This document shows positions 13,546 to 27,313 of a stretch of 64,000 bases of DNA, in pieces. Made by a program: the position numbers and the translations under genes. Position 1 is the first letter of the stretch; every line of letters starts with the position of its first letter. The notes beneath the pieces are model-generated. The model had not been told where the DNA came from, ran no database searches, and saw only the letters and a program-made list of their open reading frames with translations. The DNA comes from Owenia fusiformis. Taxonomy: Eukaryota > Annelida > Polychaeta > Sabellida > Oweniidae. Location of the stretch: positions 3,604,356-3,668,355 of the forward strand of contig CAIIXF020000005.1 of NCBI GenBank assembly GCA_903813345.2, given 5' to 3'.

Positions 13546-14090
13546 TTATTCAATTTAACTCTATCTGGTAAATCCCAACTTAATATTTTTGTTCATCCCA
13601 ATTAATCTAAAAACAGATTGGATTTGATTATAATGATCAATCTTAATTTACTCTATCATGTCCTTTAACTAATTGAACTGACTCAAATGTGTCAAGAATT
13701 CCACTATTTAAAGGATAACCTTGATGAGATTATAAAGATTTATGAAGAGATCAAAATTTTACAATAAAAGGATGGAATATTCAGATGGCAGTCAGTTTAA
13801 AATAATGTTTATATAACACTACAACAAAACCAAAATTCAAATTAAATTGATTATTCCCTCCTTTCTTTTAGCCTTGTTTAATAACTGGCCTCTTTATATA
13901 GTACGGGAAAATGCCGCGAAATGATATTCTTGCTGTAGTGAACACCTACCAACAATGAACATTTTTTCTCGACAAAAAATGTTCACTATACATGCACCTG
14001 TTTTACAGTAAAGGAAAGGTTGTTTAAACTTCCAGCGGGGCCTTACATTGACAATAATTGAATCGAAATAATTACTAATATATATTACTA

Positions 14091-15810
14091 CAGGGTTCGT
14101 ACACCTTTTTCAAAATGAAATTCCCTGACAATTCCCTGACATTTCCAGGCAAGAAAGGAAATTTCCAGATCTAGTTTTGCATGCACGGCCTCATAAAAAG
14201 TCTCAGACAACTGTAATATTTAAAAGACAAGACTTATTATGAAACAGTGGGTTTCTCCTTTAGTACCATTTCTCATGACTTAATTTACTTCTTAAGTTTA
14301 TTCACCAATTTATTCCTGATACACACTATTCTTAATATTTTTGCATTCCATAAGGCCAAAGGTAAACATACATCACGTACAAGGGCGTAGCCAGCAAATG
14401 TCAAGGGTGTGCTATTCTTTGGGTTTGCATCACTGCGAGAGATAGAAACCAAAAAGGGGGTACGGGGGCTCACCATCAGAAATTTTTTAAAATTTTCATT
14501 GTATTTGGTGCATTCTTAGCATTTCAAACTATAATTTGTTATGTTTTGTAATAAATCCAAATGACAACTGAAACTTAAAAATTTTGATCTAATATCATAC
14601 TAGAAAAATAGCAACTCTATTGAGGGGAAATTCTCATGCACCCAATGAAACATATTTTATCAAATACTGATCATTGTGAACATAATATGATAGCAATAAC
14701 CTGGAATTACTATTGTCTTCTTCCTTTTGGGAAAATCTATACCAAAACATGATACCATATAAGAAATTCCTTCTCAAGTACACAAAGGGCACAGGCCTAT
14801 GATACCAAATCAAATATCAAAATATTATTTGTGTTATCAGGAATCTTATTTCTTTAAATTATCAAAAAATGTCATAAAAATGGTGGCTGTTTGAATTCAT
14901 CTTAATATTTCTTCTTGAGCAGGTCCTTTGTCCCTGAGGCATCACCATATAAAATTTGAGCCAAAGAAAAACTCTAGGTTCATCTTTACATGAAGAAAGA
15001 TTCTTAATTCTTTTGATTCTTGGTTATTTCCTCCCCTTCCCTTGAAATTTGGACCAAATCTAAAAACTGTTCATAATATTTTCAAAAATCTTTTTTTTCA
15101 TGAAAAATGGCAAAAGTATGTTCTTGAGCAGAGGCCCTATATAACCAAAGCATCGGAATATAAAATTTGAACCAAATCTGTCAACTGATATTTGAGTTAT
15201 CGCCCTGACAAATGGACAGATGAATAGACTGATGTACCACAGGACTGTCTAACAGACAGCTTCTTAATATAAATACAGTTTTACATTGAAAAGAGTTCCT
15301 GGAATTGTTTTTGTTTTTCGCCTCCCACCCTCCTCAGATAAACCCCTCAACAAAACATGCAACATATACCTTTAATTAACTTTGAATGGCCCAAGAAAAC
15401 TAACTACACGGAAAAGCATAATTGCGTTAAACCATTTATACATTATATGTATATTCTTTATTGCTTGGTTTCAGTATAATGTTCACACTGTTCTTACAAA
15501 TAGACAATATACCAGATAGAATGTCATTCAATCAACCCTAATAAAAAGATTTCAAATTTGTGGAAACAACTAAATTTTAGATTTTGGATTTTATTGATAT
15601 CCTGTCATCAGCCCTAAAATACATTTTGCTGGAACATTATTTTTTCAACAATGATACAAAATTCCCTGACATTTCCCTGACATATCTACTGTTTCAAAAT
15701 TCACTGACATTTTTGGCCCTTTTTGACCCAATTTCAAAATTCCCTGACATTTCCAGCACCTGGAAAAATAAATCAATTTCCCTGACATTTCCAGGTGTGT
15801 ACGAACCCTG
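14091..15810. mobile_element. Non-autonomous TIR element with CAGGGTTCGTACAC ends
   Basis: The left end is CAGGGTTCGTACACC at 14091; the right end is its reverse complement (GTGTGTACGAACCCTG) finishing at 15810. The sequence TACTA is duplicated on both sides (14086-14090 and 15811-15815). The subterminal regions carry repeated TTCCCTGACATTTCC blocks: two on the left, four between 15658 and 15795 on the right. The interior has a GGCGTAGCCAGC repeat piece (14382) and two diverged units around TTCTTGAGCAG (14910 and 15120). No transposase frame is seen. CAGGG ends suggest a hAT-like origin, but hAT makes 8-bp duplications, so the class is left open. Confidence 0.65.
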
Positions 15811-15815
15811 TACTA

Positions 15816-18800
15816 AGACAGAGACTACCGGGCCTCCTAATATTAAGGAACCTCACTGAAATCTGATCCTTGATCAAGCGAGATTAAAGCTGTGTGCCAT
15901 ATAATCAGAGAAACAACCGTCATTCCTTCAACACATGGCTAACTAAAAGGCATAGGTAAAGGCAACTATGCAATTTTATTACTGCTTTATGTAATCAAGT
16001 GGAAATCTATTGCCATGTGCAAATAAAATTCAAAGTGTTCCAGATAAAACAATAAATGTACACGATAAGATTAATATCCGGAATAAAATATTAAATGTCA
16101 AAATAAAAGTCTGATGAGCCACCACTGTTCCCAATAATTGTCAATTAGTTGATTGTAAAAGCTAAAGGGATACGACAAAAAATGACACGTTGTCAAAGGT
16201 ACGCTTGTTTAATTACTTATGCCACGGCAGGGGCTATTTTGTACATTAAGGAGATTGCTCAATTAGCCAGAGGATATCATTTGATTTGTCAAAACTGAAA
16301 AACCCTCTGGTTCTCGTTGCTTCGAGACAACGGACGTGATTAAAATTATTTTATTTCAAATGCAAATATCACATATCCAATCAAAGTGGTTTAGCTTAAT
16401 GTGGGCAGAAAGTTTTTGACAATGTTGCGTTTGACGTCATCAGATAGAGCTAAAAGTCTCCAGTATAATTAACCAAATTGGATCTCACTCGACCCACTGA
16501 CGTAGACGATCCAACTCGTAAATACAGTCCTAAAAAATTGGGAATTTTGAATGTTCAGTTGCAACGTTCCATTACGTGGTTAATGACGTATGAACATTTT
16601 TGGTTTATGTAACATTTTACATCGGCTCACGTGATAACAGTTATTTTGTAAGTCATGGAAATGGTAAGTTTTTTAGTCATGTTTCGAATTAGAAAATAAG
16701 GAAAAATGTGACGTATATGTGCAATCAGACCAATGAAAATATCAACCCTTAAAAGAACTTTGTTTCAAAAACGTATTATTCTGACATTGTGAAGAATTTG
16801 CTTCTTGTGCTATCTTTCTAACTTCATTAAATTAAAAACACAGTAGAAATGGTATGTACAGGTGTAAAAGGGTAGGAGGTCCTATCAAATTATGGTCCTA
16901 CTTTCCATTGATTTATATGGTGACCTAAATACAACTCTTTCCCTTATTATCGTATCCACAATCAGGGCCAGTAAGGGCCTTTAAGAAAGGGGACCATAAT
17001 CCCCAGGGGACCATAATTTCTTTAACACCGGTATTGCTGTTGTTTTGTTGATCTCAATGTACTATGTTGTGGATATTAGCATGCACTATTGACTGTTATG
17101 AATAAGGTATGTAATACAATATTTCTTCCGAGTTCCATTTCACCAAAAGTGTGCATATTTGTATTTTACAATATCTTTATTTGGATGAAAAATTGAGATT
17201 ATCATTAGTTGTTTTACAGCTTAAAACAATGGTAGATTGATTCTCTTTAAAACCCTTGCAAATCTTAACCGTACCTACGATAGCGTTCACATCAATAATG
17301 ACTAGAAGTTTCAAAGAAAATTCGTTTTATTCCGAGTAGAGTATAAAAATCTGGCCATGACAAAAATAAGGTGTTCTTTGGTTTCTAGATTTATTTTTCT
17401 AAATATCTGATATCTCGTTTCTAGTCTTAAGATTATAATAGTATGGGCAGTTTCTTTTCCCTTTACTCATCATCCTGGACTCAATAATTATTTGCATCTC
17501 AAGCCACCTATAATAAATTACATATTTGAAGAGGTGCACTTGTGTCTATTGTACTAGTAAGCCACATGGTATTAAATCTCACGATCAAAGTTATTGCGTT
17601 GGTTTGAAGATTTATCGTTAACATGAGATATGTTACAAATATGATCTCAACACTTCCCCACCTAAAAAGAATGTGTGTTCATCCTCGAATACATTTAAAC
17701 TACATACAAGTTTGATATTTTGCTCAAGTATTTACTTAACAGATTTTCGAGAAAACTCGAATCAAATTATTTACAACTTTTTACTATTCAATTCTCTAAA
17801 TTCTAAATTTTCTCTCATAATACTGTATAATTATTTGTATATCATACCATCTATTGCTGCCGAGTCCCAAGCTACACTTGGCTGCCTTTCGCCTCACCTC
17901 CTATGAACAAGTGTGGTTATCCTAGCTTCTATGTCCTATGTCGTGGTAAACTTCTTCTAAATGGCAAAAAGTTTGAAAATTAATCTGGTCTAAGCTAGTG
18001 AACGCTACTAGTATTTGAATTAATAACCATCTTGCTCCCACTCTCTGGGTCCTTATTGCAAAGTTCCAACCAATCAGATCCTCTCAAATGATGTCATATC
18101 ACTTCTGTAATCATTGCTGAAAAACATCGTATACTTCTTCAATTAATATGATGCGATATTAACTTCTCTACGTGTGTTGTAATTTATGAATCGAGGGATA
18201 CATAGTTTCACCAACTATTGTAGAATTTTAATTCTGCTACGTAATAATAACTAAAGTTATTAGAATAGATGTACATCACAATTTGTTAGGGTGTTCTCAA
18301 AATCAACAAAATGTAGGAAGTGAGTAGTTGTTATTTATATGTCGCTTGAGCTATTATTGCAATTGTTTCTTTGGAGAAAAATTATGGCGAGTGCTTATAT
18401 TAATCCACAAGAAAAATTGTAGGATGTCATTGATTTTATCAAATGCTTTTGAGCGAAAGGTCTAAGACTTGCTGTGAAACAGAAATGGGAACTTTAAGTT
18501 TTAATTATTTAGAAACATCAATCAGAAGTACCTTCAAACAAAAAGGATGTAAAATGAAAAGATAACCTAACCTAACTAGTATACAACCAAATGTTCTCCA
18601 CATATACGGCCTCGACGACAATAATCACTGTGTCGTTATACAGGGTGGTCAAAACGGCAACCCTGCATTTTCTTTTTTATCTTTGTTGTCTTGCTTGCAA
18701 TCATTGTTGGTGTAATAAATAAATTCACTGTGGTCTCTAATATGTGCAGTCTACTATTGCCGTATATATAACAATATATTTAGTAGTAAATGGATTCTCG

Positions 18801-19249
18801 CCTAATGTTTTTTCTTTATAAATATCCAAATTTAAATCAACAGCAATTGTAAAATTATCGTATATGATATTTCATCATGTTGTGTGGTATAAAAGGGGTG
18901 AAAAATATTGTATATGGATTTCCAAGATCCCCCATACACCCCCTCCCCTCCAATAATATTTCATACGAAACGACGAGCTTTATTAATGCAGTTATAGAAC
19001 GTTCTATTCTTGCTCGATTGCCCCATATCGTTGAATTGAAATTATAACGGAGTAAAGTTCGGCAATACTTATGGGAGATGATAGGGCTATTTAGGCCTTA
19101 AAGGTTTACATGATGAATTATTGTAATACATCAAATAAACACTTTGATTAATAAGAACTGCTCATATGGTCAACTCTTGATGTTGTCATTATGAGTAAAC
19201 AATAATTGGTCAATTTTAAATTGACATGTTTGACAACCTATAATTGTAG
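15816..19249. other. Unannotated DNA
   Basis: No gene supported. A small imperfect inverted repeat built around GGACCATAAT lies at about 16860-17030. A TACAGGGTGG motif occurs at about 18640. Confidence 0.35.
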
Positions 19250-19335
19250 TTTTACATTGTGCGTCAAAATGTCCAAAAGAACATGAGTCATCTTTTACAT
19301 TGTGGGTCGAAGTGTCCAAACTCTTATGAGTCTTC
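19250..19335 (+). repeat. Two tandem 43-bp units
   Basis: Units 19250-19292 and 19293-19335 both run TTTTACATTGTG(C/G)GTC...TGTCCAAA...ATGAGTC. Confidence 0.65.
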
Positions 19336-20080
19336 GTGTACGTTTGACATCACATGGCATATCAGTCATATTATCTCGGAGAATCACCTTTTGCACAATT
19401 TGCTCGACATTAGCTTATCTCATGAGATGAGAAATTGGTTACATATCTGTTCTGAAGTGAACATTAAGTTAATATGGATAAGTCATATTTATTCTTTGAT
19501 AATCCAGTTACCTCGAACGATATGAGTGAGGTCAGTGACAGCCATCGTATTTGTATTTATGATTGAGAAATATTCAGCATTTAATCACGTTGGGCGTATG
19601 CGATTCAATTATATGTAACGAAACAAAAGGAAACCTATTTTACATTTTATAGCTTTCTTTATAATGAAACTTGTTGGATGCGTGTGAGATCTCGAATGAA
19701 TTATGTCATGAATCTCCAAAAAGTTAAGCCCATACAGAACAAATATGAGGGAGTTTTGACGAAATTTCAGAATTATAATTGCCAAAATCACCACCTTAAC
19801 TAGATACTAGGATAATGTCAACTCATATCGTTAAAGGATATCGGATAATTCTCATTTTGAAACCTATATTATAATATTTTACAATCCAGGCTTAAAAATG
19901 TGAACTGACCTGAATGACATCATCAAAAAGTGTGTAGAATCATTCCACACTGTATTTACATTGAGGGGCCAAAAGTTGCAATCAACCGAAGATTCCTCAA
20001 GAAAAGCCGGAGATTACCGAAGATTGCCGAAGCTTTTCTTTGCAAACGAAGTTGGCCGAGGGTACCACGAATGTGAAGAG

Positions 20081-20222
20081 GACGTCTCTAATTGGTCAAA
20101 AATAGAGGCTCGGCATTTCCGTCAGATTGAATCGGCAAGATTCGGTTGTATGGCTTACCTTCGGTTGTATGGCTTACCTTCGGCTGCATGGCCCAACCTC
20201 GATTGAATGAAAAAGATGCTGT
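20081..20222 (+). repeat. Dispersed repeat, inverted copy at 43477-43622
   Basis: It runs from GAGGACGTCTCTAATTGG through a short internal tandem (CGGTTGTATGGCTTACCTT, twice, then a third variant) to AAAGATGCTGT. The copy near 43.5 kb is the reverse complement and keeps the same internal tandem. Confidence 0.7.
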
Positions 20223-20314
20223 CCCAATATGGATCACATGACCTATCATGACTTATTCATGAGAACATGGGCTTTCAATCTGTTGAAATCCCATGATGAG
20301 AATCACAGTTACAT

Positions 20315-20853
20315 CACTGGTGATCCACTCGATTACGCTGGTTACCAAAACGGTTCGTTTTGGTAACAAAATGTCGGAACATCCGGAAGGTACGATTTTT
20401 CTCGTTTCCTTATTTTACACGTTGTAGGCAGAATTTCCACGACATTTTTTAACACAAAAATGAATGTCAGTATCATATGTTTAAGAAAGTGTACATATTT
20501 GCGAACAAATAGTTCAGAAGACAACAGAATCGTCGATTTACTTCCTCACTTAAGTTACATAAACGGTTTGGGTTAAAAGTGCAGATCTTAACTATTTTTC
20601 GAAAAACCGTTTATGTAACTTAAGTGAGGAAGTAAATCGACGATTCTGTTGTTCTCTGAGCTATTTTTTCGCAAACATGTACATTTTCTAAAGCATATGA
20701 TACTGATGTACGTTGTGAGAAAAAACGTCGTGGGGATTCTGCCTACAACGCGTGAAATAAGGAAAAAAGAAAAATCGTGCCTTCGACGTTCCGACATTTT
20801 GTTACCAAAACGGCTCGTTTTGGTAACCAGCGTAATCGAGTGGATCACCAGTG
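20315..20853. mobile_element. Foldback element, family A (CACTGGTGATCC ends)
   Basis: This is an almost complete palindrome: left arm 20315-20569, right arm 20604-20853, 34-bp loop. The outer ends are CACTGGTGATCCACTCG and CGAGTGGATCACCAGTG. A perfect 5-bp duplication TACAT flanks it (20310-20314 and 20854-20858). No coding capacity. It has the structure of a non-autonomous element moved by a transposase acting in trans. A single-arm relative lies at 47521-47702. Confidence 0.85.
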
Positions 20854-20984
20854 TACATGTAAATTTGAGAATTCAGACCGTTTTTTTGCATTTAAAATCG
20901 TAGTCCAGTGAAGGCCTTACATAATGCAGATCATTGTAATTGTACACCGTTTGCTTGGGGAGTTGATATCTCAGCCAAGTAAGT

Positions 20985-21482
20985 AATAGTTTGTATCTCA
21001 TACTTAAGTGGGTTTGGGGTAGATATCACTCGGGAATATATATCATATCTGAGGAGCGGGCAGGATATATTGTATATGTCCCACTCAAGGCCAAATGCGG
21101 GCAGATATAATATATCCATCCCGCTCCCGGGAATTTTTCAAAAGTTTAAAAAAGTTTAAATATCAAAAGTTTTAATTTTTTAATTTTAAAATTTAAATTT
21201 TTTAAGTTTAAATGTTACAATTTCATTGTATTGAACAAAAAGAATATTACGAAATTGTTAAATATAAATATCTTGTCATTTGAAAAAAGGTGGAAAAGGT
21301 TATATCTACCCTAAACCCACTCAAGTATGAGATACACCAGTTATGCACTGTCGGTTTGGATACATGGAATATCCCTTGGGATATACAATACATCTTCCCT
21401 CGGTCCCTTCGGTCCCTCGGGAAGATATATTGTATATCCCTCAGGATATTCCCTGTATCCAAAACCTCCCAGTGCATAACCC
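20985..21482. repeat. Cluster of nested palindromes
   Basis: The outer arms at 20990-21030 and 21297-21340 share CTCATACTTAAGTGGGTTT and its reverse complement. Inside are a GAGCGGG...CCCGCTC palindrome (about 21052-21128) and an A/T-only stretch (about 21138-21215). A second hairpin (21340-21482) is built on GGATATACAATACATCTTCC and its complement around the axis TCGGTCCCTTCGGTCCC. Open frames here are by-products of the symmetry. Confidence 0.65.
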
Positions 21483-22492
21483 CTATATATGTTCTATATG
21501 GCTTTAATAGAATTAAATTACCATGGGAGCAATTGTTTCTCAATAAATAGGATGCTGTGATTGAGTAGTTTTGAATTCATATAGATGCCTAAATCAGAAT
21601 ATATAATCGAGAATAATTGAATTAATGTTTCGTTAAGTAAACCATCACCTAATACAAATACATTCACTTCTAGGAAAAGTATTAGGACATAACATGAATT
21701 ATATGGTTGTCGTCCCTGTGAGTTTCTGCTACTCCATATGTATATTAGTAACGCATTCTGAAAATGTTAGAAGATTCATGCATGTTATATGTTAATCTTT
21801 AGAAAGGCTCTAAGATTTCACGACATTCCTTTTATTACATACAATAGGCTATTGTCTGACATCTTTATAATGTTTCTTTGATGCTTAATTGTTCGTTAGG
21901 GATTATGAATTATGTATCTAGCACGCCTCTTGTGTTTTGTAGGAATTACATATTGAGATGCGAAGTAATGATGCAAACAATAGTCAATGCAGTGTGTTAA
22001 TTTCTTTATTTGATAGACTTTTTCAGAGCATCAAAGACGATCAAATGAACTGGACTGGGCATTTCCTGGGAGTCCCATCAATTACTTTGTGAGGTGATTG
22101 AATCTCACAGTGCATATAGGATATGTTAAATAGAACTGAAAGCTGGGTAAATAGAAACAGATTTCGAACCTGTATGAACTCAATTTTGAGTTGTTTGGAA
22201 TCATTACTTCATTTTGTACATACAGATTTGAAATGTCTAATTAATGAGAATTGATGTATGAATTTAACTTAATGAGTCATTCCAAATCATCAGTCCCCGA
22301 TTTGATTTGTCAAAAAGTGATAATGCATGGCGATTGGCCATGTCTCAGCCCATGTACCGCTGTTATAATATTGTTCCGCAAAGAATGTAACGCGGGGCGA
22401 AGTACTCATATTATCTCAGATTGATTTACATCTACCGTTAGATCAGAAATCCAACATCTGAACTGCGTTGACACTTCACAGAGTAACGCATG

Positions 22493-22649
22493 CAAATCGT
22501 ACGCATAAACCCAGGGAAATAAAAAAACATGAGCGTTATTGCCATGGTAACTATTGTTTTGGTTTCAAATCGTACGCATAAACCCGGGGAAATAAAAAAA
22601 CATATATGTCTATGAGTGTTTATTGCCCTGGTAACTATTGTTCTGGTTT
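22493..22649 (+). repeat. Tandem duplication of a 73-bp unit
   Basis: Unit 1 is 22493-22565 and unit 2 is 22566-22649. Both begin CAAATCGTACGCATAAACCC and end in TTCTGGTTT or TTTTGGTTT. Unit 2 carries an 11-bp insertion. Confidence 0.75.
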
Positions 22650-22836
22650 CCATACGTTTACATGGTGACTCAGTTCGGCTTATGAATGACAAATGCATGT
22701 GAAGCGGGGCCATTTAGATGTCAATACGAGCAAGAACAAGTATAGTAGTATTATATCACACCAAAAACAACCAATAGACATCAACAAATTGTAAACGACT
22801 GTTCAGTGTAACTTCGATAATTAATATAGCAACTAT

Positions 22837-23374
22837 CACTGCTACCCACCTAGTTACACAGACGTATCGTCAGTGTATCATGGCTGAACTACTTCCGGGA
22901 TTTGAATTTGGTAAGATATTTTCATTTCTCGATTACATCTACTTATAAGTCACGATGTGGATTATAATTTGGCTCGAAGTTATGGGAAATAGTCTAGTTT
23001 GAGAATGTGTCGATGGTTTAGGTTTGGTATGTTAACGAAGACGCATTTCACATATTTAGTCCCTCGCTTTTGTTACACTGACGATCGGCATTAATATTGC
23101 CAATATTACACTGATATTGGTCGTACGTCAGTGTAACAAAAGCGAGGGACTAAATACGTGAATTGTGTCTTCGTTAACATATAAAACCTAAAACCATCGA
23201 CACATTCTCAAACTAGACTATCTTCCTTAACTTCGAGCCAAATTATTATCCACAACGTGACTTATAAGTAGGTGTAAATCGGGAAATAAAAAAATCTTAC
23301 CGAAACCTAGTTCCGGAAGTAGTTCCGCCATGATACAGTGACGATACGTCTGTGTAACCAGGTGGGTAGCAGTG
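22837..23374. mobile_element. Foldback element, family B copy 1 (CACTGCTACCCACC ends)
   Basis: Near-complete palindrome of 538 bp with arms of about 245 bp around a GATCGGCATTAATATTGCC centre. The outer bases are CACTGC...GCAGTG. A 5-bp duplication ACTAT is seen at 22832-22836 and 23375-23379. No coding sequence. The two arms differ at many positions, and those differences are shared, inverted, with the copy at 54580-55119. Confidence 0.85.
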
Positions 23375-23379
23375 ACTAT

Positions 23380-26300
23380 GTAATATTCGATGAAGTAGGA
23401 TTGGAATAGCCAAAAAGTCTAAATCACACTTTGGTTTATTCAGTAAATGGGAAATATTACAGCCTACATCAGTAACATTTCAGTCTTTAAGATTTATCCT
23501 TCATGAATTATTTCATAATTCATTATAAAATGCAAATAATGATTGCTTCGGGCATTCGTTTCCCGACGTTATGTCAAATAACATTTGATTTACACCTTCG
23601 TTAATATATTGCAAGACGTTCGAGGGAAATAAAGTTACCCCAAACCCAATAAATGTCTATCTGAATGAACTAAAAGTAGGTGACAATATGGAAACTGCAA
23701 TGCAAGCAAGATGAAATACAAACCTATCATAATAGCAGTATTTCTAAGTATCATTGGAATGTTATCTTCTACAACCGCCAACATCTGAACTACTTAAGTA
23801 CAGTGCAAATGTCACAGAAGCCTTCTACAAGAAGCAATATTCCTGTTGAAAAATACCCATAAACACAGGTCTGTATATTCGTAAAGCTCAAGTATCAAAC
23901 TTCAATGTAACGTCTCATCCGTCCTTCACTGTTACGAATCTTCGGTGGTTTATGTTCTACTTGTTTCGACACTGTCTAATTCAGTTCAGCTTATGTACTG
24001 TGGCAACTTCAAGATACAATTACTGGTGATGATGTTAGGAGAGCCATAGCGAAAACAATTGTGTGACCAAAGACCCATACACACTTCTGGTTCGAATAGT
24101 ACAGCAATCCCAGGAATAAACATGATTTTAAACGTTACGTAAGTTAAATACCTAGTCAATCATTGAGAACGGTAAAGTTTGACTTATGAAATTGAACATC
24201 ATAATTGAAATTAGTGTATCCTTTCCAATCTCTATTTCCATCTCTTGGTTCAAACACTTTTATAACGCGGGAGAAGTGTTACCTACGAAATGGTTGTAGC
24301 CTCGGATGAATTTCAATTTACGTTATGAATATACAAAAACTGACCGATTAATACAAGACAAACATTTTTATATTTAGTATATCACAAATTAAGGCTCTGA
24401 TTTTCTTGACATGGTTTCGAGAAGCATATTCATCTTTCCTTGCGATATGTACTTTCTCTTCTGGACTTCTGTGACGTTGAGCTCAATCCTACCTTTAAAA
24501 AGGGAGCTACACGTAACAGTAAGCAACATAAATTTTTCAATTTTTCTATAAGAGATGGTCTACAACCATCTCCTTACCTAATCATTATGGTGACCAAAGA
24601 CTAAAACTACTACCACAAAGAAGGAGCCCGGACTAACTGGATACATCTAGAAGCTAGAACACTGGCACAATAGAACTGCAAAATTTGGTTATGCACAGTA
24701 TATAAAAACAAAACAGAAAAAGTGTATTCGTATTCTTTAAAGAATTGCGTTTTTTGGCCCAACCTGTTGAGTGGGACTTGCACTGTATCACAATTGATTC
24801 ATCAGTCACAACCGTCCCTAAGTTTTTACTATTGTTTTGAAATTACCCAGTTGAAATGGATTAATGATATGGAATAAACATATTCCCATCTTCAGAAAAA
24901 ACACCAAAATAAACCACATCTTAGTTGGGAAAAATATTGCTTTGTCGACAATTGCAATGTAAAGGTTTTGTAGTGAGTACACGTTCTTCATAAACAACAA
25001 ATCACATTCTAATACTCATCATATCTTTGTTGTTAACTAGAACCATCCTACTGCATTTCGTTTTGACACATCATTTTTTGATTCAATGGGAGAGCGTTCA
25101 CACCTTTTTAATCGTGATGCCAATAGTGTATTTGTCATATCTGTTGTCCTTATGTTCATACGCATGTATTACACAATATGTACGCCATTCTACTGTGAGT
25201 CATGATCACTATAAATGCAGGCACAAATTAGCAAATTATCCTCTCTCCAATGATTCTTATCATATCTCACGACTTTCAAATATTTCATCAAAGTAACAAT
25301 TAAATACCACAGGGAAATATAAACTTGATAATCACAGAAAGAGTTATTGACTCTTAATGTAAAATAATGCAGAGACTGTTTGTTAAAATCCAATATGTTC
25401 ATTTGGAAAGCACAGAGGTTAGGCTAGATGATGACTCTATGCCACTGTGGAACAATATATCCAATAAGGATGTTTTCAAGAATTATCTAACTTTTTGTCT
25501 TGTTAATGAAATAAACATGATAATAGCATATCTGATAAAATTCCATCAATTCTTAAGTTTTATGTTAAGTTTAACGATTCTCTTTGGCAATGCGTTTCGA
25601 TCTATCCCAGACAATATACTCTTAACCAATACAATTAAGAATACGGATTTCCTTTTACGTCTTCATTATTGTGCAGCAACTTTTGGGATCATGTAAGTGG
25701 GCTATTCAAAAAATTACAATACTGCATTAGTATAAGGCATATATAATTCAACGTTAGATTGCATTTAGGTCAATATTATGCGGGATAGACACCGATCGGC
25801 GGGAGTTCTACAGAAACAAGTCTCTTTACCTCGGGCTGGGAACGTTTAATTTTTGGAATGAGTCAAAGTGTGACATTTAAGGAGGAGACAAGTGGGCGAT
25901 TCCGTAGGCTCATGCAAGTCAATAAAAACAATAATATTTAACCCTTTTCATCGCCATACATTGTACTCCAGAGGTATCTAAATTACAAAAGCGTTACCAC
26001 AACGAGAAACACTATATAATAAACATCAATACGACGAGATAATAGATTTATTATCCAAATTGAATAATAAATAATAAGATCAGTTACTGTTGAATAACAT
26101 TCTGCCCGGGATTTGTCATTAATCATATAGAAATGTCTTATCCGAACAGCTTACATGTACGTATTATCCGTTGCGGCCATTACAATTTTACATATCTAAT
26201 TAGCTAAGTAAATAAACATGCGTCGACACAGTCGCAGTTGACTATGAAAAGCTCAATCATCAATCTTATTTTTATTTTCTCGATTTAAAGATTTATTTTG

Positions 26301-27313
26301 TTTAAAAAAGAAAATGTTTGATTTTTAAGTTCAACCTTTAATTCTTATTATCAAGAACGCGCATGCAAATTCGCCAACCATGTACATTGTTTGCAGTCTG
26401 AGCAATTTAATGTAAAGCATTGTATATTTTTCGATATACTGTAATACTATTCATTATTTGTAAAATTGAACCGATTAAATATAATCTAAAATTAATCAGC
26501 TTTAAATACATTATATGTCATAAAAGTTGCCTTAATACAATACAATTCGTGCGTTTGTAAATGCTCTAAAGCCCCGCTAGTATATGAACGAATCCTAGAT
26601 AGAAATGAGTAAAATTCATTCCCATTAGTGTGTACACGTTCTACACCGAGACTTCTCCTTTAAATCAAATCAGTCCACTAGTATGAGTTAAGAATGGACA
26701 GAGGGACGGATGGCTTCATTCAATGGGATAATTAAGATATTTCAAAACCAGTGTCATTCTTCTATGCATATATCACTCCAATCATAACATGAAACAAGCT
26801 GTTTATTTTAAAACTATTCTTTACGAATCTATGATAAGTGTATAATGTTCAATCATACAAATCGCAGTCAGTGATTGTTCTCCACACTCACCCCTCCCCC
26901 TTCCTGACATGAACTATTTTGTAAAACCATTGACAGTGTGGAAAGGATTTTTACACTCGAGTGTCAAGGGGGGGGGGGGCGTTACAGAAATATACAAGGC
27001 GATGGTTCAAATTGGACAATTTTCAAAACTGCTCAACATGGTGAAAACTTCACGTTTTTAAAGAATGCTTGCCCGGCGAGTGGTTTGCTCTGGATTGCGA
27101 GCGAACAAAAACTTTGAGTTAGGATTTTTCCTAATACTATCTATACTACGTCGCGTGAGAATAACTTTGTACTAACTGCCATTTTCAAAAAAATTGAGAT
27201 AGACATGGAATTTTACTATTTGAAACATAGGCTTTCATCTCAGATACATGCCCCATCTCAATTCCCTCTCATTAAGCTAGAATTCAGTGTGAAATTGTAC
27301 CATCTCCAGACAA
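23380..27313. other. Gene-free stretch
   Basis: About 3.9 kb without a supported gene. The frame at 25367-25696 (109 residues) has no domain, signal peptide or splice context I can defend. A G-run lies at about 26969-26980. Confidence 0.35.

Noticed and set aside
22836-23375. PIF/Harbinger assignment from 3-bp duplications (CTA, TAA)
   Set aside because: Shifting the border by one base gives perfect 5-bp duplications in both copies (ACTAT, ATAAT) and CAC...GTG ends shared with the other families.
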